Below, piece by piece: positions 44,561-53,484 of a stretch of 64,000 bases of DNA. How positions within the stretch are numbered: position 1 is the stretch's first letter; each line of letters opens with the position of its first letter. A program made the position numbers and the translations under genes. This DNA comes from G963677325 sp963810555 (GTDB taxonomy: Bacteria > Bacteroidota > Bacteroidia > Bacteroidales > Prolixibacteraceae), in assembly GCA_963810555.1 (NCBI GenBank), contig CAWENX010000007.1, positions 434,001 to 498,000 on the forward strand, in the 5' to 3' direction. The notes under the pieces are model-generated. The model did not search any database. It saw only the letters and a program-made list of their open reading frames with translations, and was not told the origin of the DNA.

Positions 44561-46108
44561 ATGAAGAGAATACAGTATCTCATTGCCGCTGTCTTTATTT
44601 TAAGCCTGGGATTCAACGTATCAGCCCAGGAAAGAGTAAAAATAAACATCACACCGGAACAGGCTTATCAAAACATGATCCACAATCCTGCCTTTATAAG
44701 AAATGCCAAAGGAGAGGATTTCTGCTGGAACGCAAGGGTCAATATGGATCAGTTTATTACAAACTATAATCTGACTAAGAATACCGAATGGCTCGATGCA
44801 GGGGTAAGGTATTATGATTGGCTGCTTGCAAGAAGGGATAGTGATCCTGAAGGATTTAAAGGTTGGATAGGACCCTATGAATTTGATCACCGTTACATCC
44901 AGGATGCATTAGTCGGAGAAGCGATATTAATGTCCGGAATCCTTGATTTCTGTGTCCTTGCCAAAGAGAATCCTGCTTTAAATAAAAAATACGGCAACAA
45001 GATTAAGGAATATGTCAAGACTGCTGAAAAAGATTTCTTTGAAAAATGGGATAAGAGAGGGTGCTGGGTCGATGATGGACCTTATGGAGCTTACATAGAA
45101 TTCAGTAAATATTTAACGCCAGACCTTAAAACATGGATTACTCCCGCCGAATCACGCGGAGGAACAAGTCATCCGTTCAATAAACAGATGGAAGTTGGGG
45201 AGGTTGCACTGAGGCTTTACAGGATCACAGGTGAACAGAAATATAAAGAAAGGGCTGTAAAAATTTATTATACGGTCAAAAGCCATTTCCAGTATTTTGA
45301 CAACCACTATTGCTGGAATTACAAAGACCCACTTGTTCCTGCCGATGTGGATTTAAAAAGAAATGATACCCGCCACTGGTGCGACGTCCATATGTGGTGG
45401 GCGCAGTATCAGGCAGGAGAGGTATCAAAGATCGTCGAGGCATACAACTACGGGATCGTCTTTGACAAACAGGACATTCAGAGAATTATCAACACTAATT
45501 TGAAAGTGATGTGGAATGGCGACAGGGTAAATCCTGTTTACATTAATTCAAACGGTAAAGGCGCCGCACATGATACAACGGGCAGAGCAGCATTTTTAAG
45601 AGGTAATGGCCACTCAAATCCATTCTATGATGCTGGCACTTTATGGACTGGATTGTTACCTTTCGATCAGACCATTCGCGATCTTTACGAATTAAGATTC
45701 AGAGATAAAACATCACCGAGATATTTAGCTTACAAGGAAACAATTCTTGCCTATCCACCCTCCTTCGAAAGAAAATATGTTAAGGGTGATGTGAAAGTTC
45801 CAGAGGTGAAATTTACCGAAAGTAAAGATCTTTATCTTGCTGTTGCCCTGCCAAGTGTATTGCCTAAGGATGGCAAAACTATTCTTATATGCAAATCACG
45901 TAATCCCGGTGAAGTGCAGATTGATCTCTACTCAAAAGACGGAAAAAAGCTCCTCAATCTTAAAAATGGTGCGGCAGGTAAGGAACGATGCTTCATCATG
46001 ACCTGGGATGGAAAAGATCCTTCCGGGAAGAAAACTTTTAAAGGAGATTACATGATCCGATGGAGCATAAACGGCGGGTACCGTGAATTCCCAGTCACAA
46101 TTAATTAA
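44561..46108 (+). CDS. Tandem paralogue 4, uncharacterised secreted toroid-FlgD-Ig protein
   Basis: 515 residues. Unlike paralogues 2 and 3 it has a classical signal peptide (QYLIAAVFILSLGFNVSAQ) with no lipobox Cys, so it is likely free in the periplasm or secreted. Family motifs: GEDFCWNARVNMDQF, TEWLDAGVRYYDWLL, YIQDALVGEAILMSGILDF, GCWVDDGPYGAY, YQAGEVSKIVEAYNYG and NLKVMWNGDR. The Ig domain ends MTWDGKDPSGKKTFKGDYMI. It has its own palindromic operator and starts 140 bp after paralogue 3, so it probably has a separate promoter. Confidence 0.8.
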   Translation: MKRIQYLIAAVFILSLGFNVSAQERVKINITPEQAYQNMIHNPAFIRNAKGEDFCWNARVNMDQFITNYNLTKNTEWLDAGVRYYDWLLARRDSDPEGFKGWIGPYEFDHRYIQDALVGEAILMSGILDFCVLAKENPALNKKYGNKIKEYVKTAEKDFFEKWDKRGCWVDDGPYGAYIEFSKYLTPDLKTWITPAESRGGTSHPFNKQMEVGEVALRLYRITGEQKYKERAVKIYYTVKSHFQYFDNHYCWNYKDPLVPADVDLKRNDTRHWCDVHMWWAQYQAGEVSKIVEAYNYGIVFDKQDIQRIINTNLKVMWNGDRVNPVYINSNGKGAAHDTTGRAAFLRGNGHSNPFYDAGTLWTGLLPFDQTIRDLYELRFRDKTSPRYLAYKETILAYPPSFERKYVKGDVKVPEVKFTESKDLYLAVALPSVLPKDGKTILICKSRNPGEVQIDLYSKDGKKLLNLKNGAAGKERCFIMTWDGKDPSGKKTFKGDYMIRWSINGGYREFPVTIN

Positions 46109-46227
46109 ATTACAAGGTATGAATGTCTTAAATCCTATTGCCTACAGTCTTTAGTCTAAAGCCTGATATGATTGTTGTAATATTATTTCTAATTTCATTT
46201 CAGAATTAACATTAATAAAGTTTCATA

Positions 46228-47379
46228 ATGAAAAAAATCTGTCTTATTTCGTTCTGCTTATTGTTTAGCGGAATAATTTCATCGGCACAGAATCCTCCTC
46301 TGCTGACGAAGAATCCTGATTTCTTCCCTATCGGCGTCTGGCTGCAAAGTCCTGAAAATGCTCAGGCATACTGGAATGCCGGTATTAATGTCAATATAGG
46401 TGTCTGGAAAGGTCTTACACAAGAAAAGCTGGACTTGTATAAAAAAGCCGGCATGAAGATTATATGTGACCAGAATGAATTCGGCCTCAAAAATCTTAAA
46501 GATCCAACCATCTTAGCTTGGATGCACGGTGATGAGCCTGATAATGCCCAGGCTAAAAAAAACGGAGGGCAAGGATATGATCCTTGTATTGATCCGGCAA
46601 TTATTATAAAAAGTTACGAGCAAATAAAGAAAAATGACCCCTCAAGGCCTGTTTATATCAACCTCGGACAGGGAGTATCCTATATCAATTACAATGGGCG
46701 CGGAGAATGCCGGGGAAATATCGATAAGTACAAAGAATCAACCAATGGTTATCTGAAAGGATGCGATCTGGCATCATTCGATATCTATCCTGTCAATAAC
46801 AGCGATCCCGAATCACACAACAACTTATGGTATGTGCCGAAAGGAATAGACAGCCTGAGGTCATGGACAAATTATAAGAAGCCTGTCTGGTGTGTGCTCG
46901 AATGCACCAAAATCAGCCCGAGAAATCCAAGGAAACCTACAACAATGGAGGTAAAGTCAGAAGCCTGGATGGCTATAATTCATGGCGCAAACGGAATTTC
47001 TTATTTCTGTCATTCTTTTGTTGCTCCCCAGGACGAAGCTGCCCTTTTGCACGATCCGGATATGCTAAAAGCAGTAACAGCCGTTAATAAACAGGTCACT
47101 TCGCTCGCACGGGTTCTCAACAGCCCTACCACAAGCGATTATGCAACCGTTACAAGCACCAACAAGGATGTGCCCGTCGATATAATGACGAAAAGTCAGG
47201 GAAAAACCAATTACATCTTCTCTGTGGGTATGAGGTGTGGATTTACCACAGCCACTTTTACCGTCAAATCAGGGAACAGCGTTGAAGTAATTGGTGAAGG
47301 AAGGACCTTACCGGTTAAAGATGGTAAATTCAGTGATGAATTTGCTCCATACGGAGTGCATTTGTATAAGATAATGTAG
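46228..47379 (+). CDS. Secreted TIM-barrel glycosidase-like protein (copy 1)
   Basis: 383 residues with a signal peptide (CLISFCLLFSGIISSAQ). The barrel-type strand/helix pattern starts FFPIGVWLQSPENAQAYWNA and contains GDEPDNAQ (candidate acid/base Glu), CDLASFDIYPVN, and VWCVLECTKI (candidate nucleophile Glu), the arrangement of clan GH-A hydrolases. A small beta domain closes the C-terminus (VEVIGEGRTLPV, FAPYGVHLYKI). It is paralogous to the minus-strand gene at 54954. No assigned GH family is recognised, and the Glu assignments are inferences from position. Confidence 0.75.
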   Translation: MKKICLISFCLLFSGIISSAQNPPLLTKNPDFFPIGVWLQSPENAQAYWNAGINVNIGVWKGLTQEKLDLYKKAGMKIICDQNEFGLKNLKDPTILAWMHGDEPDNAQAKKNGGQGYDPCIDPAIIIKSYEQIKKNDPSRPVYINLGQGVSYINYNGRGECRGNIDKYKESTNGYLKGCDLASFDIYPVNNSDPESHNNLWYVPKGIDSLRSWTNYKKPVWCVLECTKISPRNPRKPTTMEVKSEAWMAIIHGANGISYFCHSFVAPQDEAALLHDPDMLKAVTAVNKQVTSLARVLNSPTTSDYATVTSTNKDVPVDIMTKSQGKTNYIFSVGMRCGFTTATFTVKSGNSVEVIGEGRTLPVKDGKFSDEFAPYGVHLYKIM

Positions 47380-47427
47380 AAAATTACTCTTCAGACCGAA
47401 GGATTTAACTCCGGTTCAATATAAAAT

Positions 47428-47459
47428 AACCTGCCTGATTGCCAGACAGGTTTTTTTAT
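47428..47459 (+). terminator. Rho-independent terminator after TIM-barrel copy 1
   Basis: Stem AACCTGCCTG / CAGACAGGTT with loop ATTGC followed by seven T's, about 50 nt after the stop. Confidence 0.9.
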
Positions 47460-47623
47460 AAGGCATATTATTGAAAAGCGCCTGGTGTAATCTTCCCAAA
47501 CAAGCTATCAATAAGGATCCGAATCCCGAAACTCCGGGACAAATTTGCTTAATAAAACTCTCATCGGTTTCTTATTCAAATAATCTACCCTCTGCAAACT
47601 TCAGGTGATAACAGGTTCATGTC

Positions 47624-47725
47624 CGTATTTTGTGTAATATTTGTATAAGCTTTCTATAAAGTTTCCGTATAATTTTATTACACAAACATTACACAAACAT
47701 TACAGAAACATTACACAAACACCGA
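47624..47725. repeat. 11-bp phased array C, imperfect long inverted repeat
   Basis: TA occurs in phase at 47635, 646, 657, 668, 679, 690, 701 and 712. The right half is four near-identical 11-mers (TACACAAACAT, TACACAAACAT, TACAGAAACAT, TACACAAACAC). The left half reads as their diverged inverse (TTTTGTGTAAT, ATTTGTATAAG, CTTTCTATAAA). The 3' flank (CGAAGTTGGAATTG) resembles that of array F. It sits between convergent genes in the gap 47380-47769, together with a terminator and the palindrome TCCCGAAACTCCGGGA at 47524. Confidence 0.85.
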
Positions 47726-47769
47726 AGTTGGAATTGTTCAAAAGCGAAGATACCGCAAGGAATTCTCTC

Positions 47770-48600
47770 TTAATTTTTCTTTGTCCTGAAGGTATTGTGC
47801 ATTGATCTTAACATTTCCAGGGGTGTCTCTTCAGGTACGATAAGTCTGCGTACCGTTTGCAAGGGTAACACAGAATCTCTCTTTGATGAAAGTATAAAAG
47901 AAAGCTTGAAATATTTGCTCAACTCTTCAGCGCCATTTTGATTATAAACTCCATTAGGGTAAGCCCAGAATTCAACTTTCTTCCCGATTATCTTTTCCAG
48001 TTTCTTTTCTGGCTTATCAACCTCTTTCTTCCAATCATCTGCATTTTTGTATTTAGTTACCATTATATGATCCCAGCTGTGCAGCCCGATTGTGTGTCCG
48101 GCTTTGGCCAATTGTGAAATCTGTTCCGCAGTCATGTAATTCTTCTTATTGAGCGTAATGGTCATAATGAAGAAAACTCCCCTGAATCCGTACTTTTCCA
48201 AAACAGGTGCCGCAATGGCAAAATGTTCCACCCTTGAGTCATCGAAGGTTATCATCACGGGCTTCGGGGGTAAGGCTTTGTTATAAACAAGGTAATCATA
48301 TAATTGATCAGGTGAGACAGAATGGTAACCACTGTCGGCAAGTATTTTTATATCAGATTCAAATGCAGACGGGCTTACTTCATATTCACTTTTCATCCCC
48401 ACATTAATGCGATGAAAACAAAGGACAGGCACCTCAGGTTTGGCATAAATCTGAGCAGTAGTATTTTGTGACTGCTTTGGGATAACGCTGATATTTATCA
48501 CTTTGGTATCAGCGATCTTTTGACTTTGTTTAGTCCTGCCGCATCCGGTTATAATTAAAACCAACAAAATCATACTTGTAAGGAAATTCTTTTTGTACAT
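47770..48600 (-). CDS. Polysaccharide deacetylase lipoprotein (NodB/CE4 type)
   Basis: A 276-residue lipoprotein: leader ending LIITGC, lipid-anchored Cys20. The NodB domain (about 55-225) has PVLCFHRI, the catalytic base and metal Asp in MITFDDS, metal His pair in GLHSWDHIMV, and WAYPNGVYN. It removes N- or O-acetyl groups from a polysaccharide in the periplasm or at the outer membrane. It is encoded opposite to its neighbours, within the saccharide-utilisation region, so it may deacetylate the same substrate. Confidence 0.88.
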   Translation of the reverse strand: MYKKNFLTSMILLVLIITGCGRTKQSQKIADTKVINISVIPKQSQNTTAQIYAKPEVPVLCFHRINVGMKSEYEVSPSAFESDIKILADSGYHSVSPDQLYDYLVYNKALPPKPVMITFDDSRVEHFAIAAPVLEKYGFRGVFFIMTITLNKKNYMTAEQISQLAKAGHTIGLHSWDHIMVTKYKNADDWKKEVDKPEKKLEKIIGKKVEFWAYPNGVYNQNGAEELSKYFKLSFILSSKRDSVLPLQTVRRLIVPEETPLEMLRSMHNTFRTKKN

Positions 48601-48819
48601 CTGAGCAATGAATTAAAATTTCAATTCGGAAGCTTATGAAATATTATATTTGGTAATAAACCAGGCAAATTCCGGACGAATTTACTCTAATTCCATATAT
48701 TTATTTTACCCTTCAATCTTTTGCAATTAATAAATAATGTCTTACGTTTACATCTTGATTCTGACCATGAAGAGATAACCTAAATAACAAAATCATTAAT
48801 AAACATAGGAGGATGTAAA

Positions 48820-51066
48820 ATGAGATCAAAATTCAACCTGACACTGAAATGGCTTTTTGTATCATTATTGATATTAAACGGCTTATACCTTTCTGCGCAG
48901 GTAACCGTTCTTGTTAATAAAGGTAAATTTGCCACTTTAGAAGAAGCTGCAAATGCTGACGATAAAGTCAACTGGATTGATGCGGATAAAACAGATGACC
49001 GCGCCTGTACTGAATGTTTTGCAGTTACCGAACTTGTACATTTTCTGCCGCTTGGATCGAATATTCCCGCTGATGAAATCAAAACAGATGTATCAGGGAA
49101 ATTACCATACCAGGGTGATCTTATTCTTGTTGGAAGCAGGAAGTCAATGAAACTGATCAATATAGTAGAGACAAGGCATGACTTGTCTCTACAGGAGCAA
49201 CTGAAAACGGATCAGTCATTCCGAATTCAGACCATGAAGCAGAATAACAGGAACATTACAATTATCGAAGGCCGAGATCGTGTAGGGACACTATACGGTG
49301 TTTATGAATACCTTAAACAATTGGGTATCACTTTCTACGGCCTGGGTGAACAGGGAACGGTATATCCTGTTAAGAAAACCGGATTACCTGAAAATCTGAA
49401 TATTGTTCAGAATCCTTCTTTTCTTTCAAGAGGTTTTATCGGACTTGGAAACAGGGGCGACAAAAATATGTATTACTGGATGGCGCGAAACCGGATGAAC
49501 TACTGCGATGAAGGCAGCGAAGCCGGATTCCGGCACAAGCTGGGTATGGTTCTTGTCCGCGGCGGTCATGGCGTACAGGGAGAATTTATCCCTCCCAAAG
49601 GAGAATATCCCTATAATTACCCTCTTTTTAAGGGAGATGAAAACAAGCCGAAAGATCCTTATGCTGTTAGCAAGGAATATAAGGGCGATACAAATGGCGA
49701 CGGCAAACTTTCCTATTTTGAAGCCCATCCCGAATGGTACGGATTAAGAAACGGGAAACGGAGCGATAGGGCAGACAGATCACCCGGAGATAATTACTGC
49801 ACCTCAAATATGGATGCCAACAAGGAGCTTGCAAAGAATATGGTTCAAAGCCTGATTAACGGCAGATGGAAAAATGTCGATATTGCCAATTTCTGGATGC
49901 TGGATAATGGTAAATGGTGTGAATGCGACAACTGCAAAAAGCAGGGAGAACTAAGCGACAGGCTTTTCGATGTGGCTTATATTGTACAGAAAGAGATAAA
50001 AAAAGCGCAGAAGGAAGGCCGGTTGAACAGGAATGTACTTCTGGCCACGCTTGCTTATCATGAAACATTGCCTCCTCCTGAGAGGGCGCTTCCGAAAGAT
50101 TTTGATTATGACAATTTCTCGGTAACCTTCTTCCCTATTGAGCGCTGCTATGTGCACTATTTCGATGATCCCGACTGTACTGAGATCAACAAATTCCTTT
50201 ACGATAATTACAAAGGTTGGGCAATCGATCCTGACCGTAATTACAAAGGTTCAATGTTGCTGGGCGAATACTATAATGTCAGCAGTTTCAAATCACTGCC
50301 GATCCTGTTTACAAAAATTATGGCTCATGATATTCCATTCTATTACAATACCGGTACACGTCATTTGAATTACATGCATACGCCCACTCATCTTTGGGGA
50401 ACATGGACATTGAACCAGTATCTGCTTGCCAGCCTGCTTTGGAATCATCAGACCAATGTAGATCAATTGCTTAATGATTATTTCTCACGATATTATCCTA
50501 CTTCCAATGAACACACGAGAAAATTCTATCAGTTCCTGGAAGCGGCGATGGCAAACCTTAAACCTTTCAAGCATTATGCGGGGAAGAATATTTATAAAAT
50601 GAGGACAAGGCTTACAAAGGATACCGTGAATATATTTCCATTGGACCACCTGCATTATGAAGCGTATCATCCGGCAAAGAATGACGGTCCCGATGTCGTT
50701 GAGATGGTGGATCTGATGAAAAAAGCCCGTACCGAAATCGATGCAGCTATGTTAGAGTGCAAAGATAAAGTTGAAGAGTCGAGACTGATAGATGATGAAA
50801 GGCGTTTTACCTATGGTGAGGACATGATTTATCTATATTATCATCTGATCAGAACTGCCCTTTTACACAGGAATAACGAGGAAGCATTGGCAAAAGAGGA
50901 ATTTACCCATGCAAAGGATTATGCAGAAAAACTGCGCAATATTACAGATCTGGTCGCCCCGCTTTCCGGAACCGGCAGAGGAGGTGATGCCAATGCCGCC
51001 AATGGATTTGAGGCGGCACAGATTGACAGAGAATATGAATACTTCAAAAATATGTATGATAATTAA
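48820..51066 (+). CDS. Secreted DUF4838 protein, alpha-glucuronidase-like (copy 1)
   Basis: 748 residues. Signal peptide about 1-27 (LFVSLLILNGLYLSAQ). The N-terminal GH67-N-like beta domain ends GTLYGVYEYLKQLGITFYGL, then a TIM-barrel-like DUF4838 domain (about 200-520) with SRGFIGLGNRGDKNMYYWMA, WMLDNGKWCECDNC (paired Cys), FPIERCYVHYF and TGTRHLNYMHTPTHLWGTWT; the C-terminal helical domain follows. Family members are thought to be exo-acting on uronates, not firmly established. An embedded 28-bp hairpin (49165-49192) adds VETRHDLSLQ in frame. Another copy of the gene follows 123 bp downstream. Confidence 0.82.
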   Translation: MRSKFNLTLKWLFVSLLILNGLYLSAQVTVLVNKGKFATLEEAANADDKVNWIDADKTDDRACTECFAVTELVHFLPLGSNIPADEIKTDVSGKLPYQGDLILVGSRKSMKLINIVETRHDLSLQEQLKTDQSFRIQTMKQNNRNITIIEGRDRVGTLYGVYEYLKQLGITFYGLGEQGTVYPVKKTGLPENLNIVQNPSFLSRGFIGLGNRGDKNMYYWMARNRMNYCDEGSEAGFRHKLGMVLVRGGHGVQGEFIPPKGEYPYNYPLFKGDENKPKDPYAVSKEYKGDTNGDGKLSYFEAHPEWYGLRNGKRSDRADRSPGDNYCTSNMDANKELAKNMVQSLINGRWKNVDIANFWMLDNGKWCECDNCKKQGELSDRLFDVAYIVQKEIKKAQKEGRLNRNVLLATLAYHETLPPPERALPKDFDYDNFSVTFFPIERCYVHYFDDPDCTEINKFLYDNYKGWAIDPDRNYKGSMLLGEYYNVSSFKSLPILFTKIMAHDIPFYYNTGTRHLNYMHTPTHLWGTWTLNQYLLASLLWNHQTNVDQLLNDYFSRYYPTSNEHTRKFYQFLEAAMANLKPFKHYAGKNIYKMRTRLTKDTVNIFPLDHLHYEAYHPAKNDGPDVVEMVDLMKKARTEIDAAMLECKDKVEESRLIDDERRFTYGEDMIYLYYHLIRTALLHRNNEEALAKEEFTHAKDYAEKLRNITDLVAPLSGTGRGGDANAANGFEAAQIDREYEYFKNMYDN
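49165..49192. repeat. Dispersed hairpin repeat inside the DUF4838 copy-1 gene
   Basis: Perfect 11-bp arms GTAGAGACAAG / CTTGTCTCTAC around GCATGA, in frame. The paralogue at 51190 has no such sequence at the same place (its protein reads NKLKIPKADEMKTEQS). Type is the same as the GTAGAGATG hairpin at 41079. Confidence 0.8.
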
Positions 51067-51088
51067 TTGTTAATTGATACAAAACTAA

Positions 51089-51154
51089 ATTCACCACAGA
51101 TTACACAGATTAACACAGAAATAATCTGTGTAATCTGTTTTATCTGTGGTGAAT
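51089..51154. repeat. Long imperfect hairpin with CACAGATTACACAGATT motif
   Basis: ATTCACCACAGAT near 51089 is complementary to ATCTGTGGTGAAT ending 51154; the whole 66 bp folds as one imperfect stem. It lies between the two DUF4838 genes. Resembles widely dispersed CACAGATT-type repeats. Confidence 0.8.
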
Positions 51155-51189
51155 CTTTAGCCTAAATCTAAAGTCTTTAAATTGAAACT

Positions 51190-53415
51190 ATGAAATCAAT
51201 AAAACTGCTGCTTTTAGGATTGATGCTGCTTCCGTTTGTGGGATCAGCCCAGGTCACTATTCTCGTTAACAAAGGAAAATTTGCTACTCTTGAAGAAGCG
51301 GCCAATGCTGACGATAAGGTCATTTGGAGCGATGCAGACAAAAGCGATGACCGGGCTTGTACGGAAAGCTTTGCAGCAACAGAACTGGCTCATTTCCTTC
51401 CCCTGTGCTCTACTGTTTCTGCCTCTGAAATCAAAATTAATACGGACGGAAAACTTCCATCAAAAGGTGATGTGATTATTCTTGGAAGCAGGGAATCAAA
51501 CAAACTGCTGAACAAGCTTAAAATCCCAAAGGCCGATGAAATGAAAACAGAACAATCATTTCATGTTCAGACAATTAATAAGGATGGTAGAACTATAACC
51601 GTTATCGAAGGGAAAGACCGTCAGGGAACGCTTTACGGAGTTTATGCTTATCTTGAGAAGATGGGCATTACCTTTTACGGACTTGGAGAACAGGGAACTG
51701 TTTACCCATCTATAAAAACAGGATTGCGTGAATCATTAGATTTCACAGAAAATCCCTCTTTTCTTTCACGTGGATTTATCGGACTTGGCGACCGCGGTGA
51801 TAAGGATATCTTTTACTGGATGGCGCGTAACAGGATGAACTATTGCGATGAATCAGGAAAGGATGTCGGATTCCGGAAGAAACTGGGAATGGTGCTCGCC
51901 CGCGGAGGACACGGTGTTCAGAGGATGTTTATTCCTTTTGACAAGGAATATCCTTATAATCATCCTCTTTTTAAAGGTGATCCCGATAGCTATCGGGACA
52001 AACCAAAGGATCCTTATGCAGTTGGAAATGAATACAAAGGCGATACCAATGGTGATGGTAAACTGACATACTTCGAAGCTCATCCTGAGTGGTATAGGCT
52101 GGTTAACGGAAAACGAAGAGTCAAAACATCCTATCCCCAGGATAATTTCTGCACAACCAATAAAGATGCCTGCAAGGAGCTGGCCAAAAATCTTGTACAG
52201 AATCTGATAGACGGCTCATGGACCAATGTGGATATAGTGAATTTCTGGATGAATGATGAAGGAGGATGGTGCGAATGTGATAACTGTAAAAAGATCCCGG
52301 TCTTAAGCGATCGGCTCTTTCAGGTGGTGTATATCGTCCAGAAAGAAATTGAAAAAGCCCAGAAAGAGAAACGTTTGAACAGGAAGGTTCTTCTTGCATC
52401 GCTGGCTTACATGGAAACACTTCCTCCTCCTCAAAGGCCTCTGCCGAAGGATTTTGATTACGACAATTTTACTATAACGATCTTTCCCATTGAAAGGTGT
52501 TATGCGCATACCTTTAATGATCCGTCCTGCACTGAAATCAATCAGCCGCTCTGCAAGGATTATGAAGGCTGGACTGTAGGGGAGAATCGTAATTACAAGG
52601 GATCGATCTTTATGGGAGAATATTACAATGTAAGCAGTCTGAAGATGCTTCCAACCCTCTACCCCACTATTCTTGCTTCAGATATTCCTTATTATTACAA
52701 AACAGGCACACGTCACTTTAACTATATGCATACTCCAACCAATCTATGGGGAACATGGACGCTAAACCAGTATATGCTTGCCCGTTTATTGTGGAACCAC
52801 GAAACCAATACCGTTCAACTTTTAAATGATTACTTTAGTCGTTATTACCCAACTACGACGGAACACACAAGGAATTTTTATCATTATCTTGAGCTGGCGA
52901 CAGCTAATTTCAAGGCCTTTAAGCATTATACAGGAAAAAATATCTATAAAATGCGCCCGCGTCTGATGAAAGATACAGTAAACATCTTCCCACTTGATCA
53001 CCTGCATTATGAAACATATCATCCGGAGAAAAATGATGCCGCTGATGTGGTGGATATCGTGGAATACATGAATCTTGCAAGAAAAGAACTGGATGCTTCA
53101 CTGCTTCAGTGCAAAGATAAAACCGAAGAAGCAAGATTGTTGGAAGATGCCCGGCGCTTTGAGTACTGCGAAGATATGGTTGGTTTTTATTACCACCTGA
53201 TCCGTACTGCCCTGTTCCACCGAAAAGGTGAAGTTCATTTGGCTAAAGAGGAATTTAAAAAGGTAAAGGACTTTGGCGAAAGACTGAAAAATATCAAAGA
53301 CATGGTTGCTCCGATCGACGGCAAAGGGAAAGGCGATGCCAATGCCTCAGACGGATTTGAAGCCACGCAGGCGACAGACGTTTATCAATATTTTCAGAAA
53401 AAGTATGATAATTAA
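51190..53415 (+). CDS. Secreted DUF4838 protein, alpha-glucuronidase-like (copy 2)
   Basis: 741 residues, closely related to copy 1: signal peptide KLLLLGLMLLPFVGSAQ, the opening VTILVNKGKFATLEEAANAD is nearly identical, followed by GTLYGVYAYLEKMGITFYGL, WMNDEGGWCECDNC, FPIERCYAHTF and TGTRHFNYMHTPTNLWGTWT. Conservation of the Cys pair and His/Trp motifs suggests the same chemistry with subtly different specificity. It carries an 18-bp palindrome in frame (51981-51998) that replaces two residues by six. Gene duplication predates the two independent repeat insertions. Confidence 0.82.
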   Translation: MKSIKLLLLGLMLLPFVGSAQVTILVNKGKFATLEEAANADDKVIWSDADKSDDRACTESFAATELAHFLPLCSTVSASEIKINTDGKLPSKGDVIILGSRESNKLLNKLKIPKADEMKTEQSFHVQTINKDGRTITVIEGKDRQGTLYGVYAYLEKMGITFYGLGEQGTVYPSIKTGLRESLDFTENPSFLSRGFIGLGDRGDKDIFYWMARNRMNYCDESGKDVGFRKKLGMVLARGGHGVQRMFIPFDKEYPYNHPLFKGDPDSYRDKPKDPYAVGNEYKGDTNGDGKLTYFEAHPEWYRLVNGKRRVKTSYPQDNFCTTNKDACKELAKNLVQNLIDGSWTNVDIVNFWMNDEGGWCECDNCKKIPVLSDRLFQVVYIVQKEIEKAQKEKRLNRKVLLASLAYMETLPPPQRPLPKDFDYDNFTITIFPIERCYAHTFNDPSCTEINQPLCKDYEGWTVGENRNYKGSIFMGEYYNVSSLKMLPTLYPTILASDIPYYYKTGTRHFNYMHTPTNLWGTWTLNQYMLARLLWNHETNTVQLLNDYFSRYYPTTTEHTRNFYHYLELATANFKAFKHYTGKNIYKMRPRLMKDTVNIFPLDHLHYETYHPEKNDAADVVDIVEYMNLARKELDASLLQCKDKTEEARLLEDARRFEYCEDMVGFYYHLIRTALFHRKGEVHLAKEEFKKVKDFGERLKNIKDMVAPIDGKGKGDANASDGFEATQATDVYQYFQKKYDN
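51981..51998. repeat. In-frame palindrome TCCCGATAGCTATCGGGA inside DUF4838 copy 2
   Basis: An exact 18-bp copy also lies in the intergenic region at 62349-62366. Here it is translated as part of GDPDSYRDKPKDP, where copy 1 has GDENKPKDP. Confidence 0.85.
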
Positions 53416-53484
53416 ATAATGTTTCAGAGTTACAGCGTTTCAGTGTTTCATTCTGAAACTCTTTACCAAAACAAAAACTTAAAA

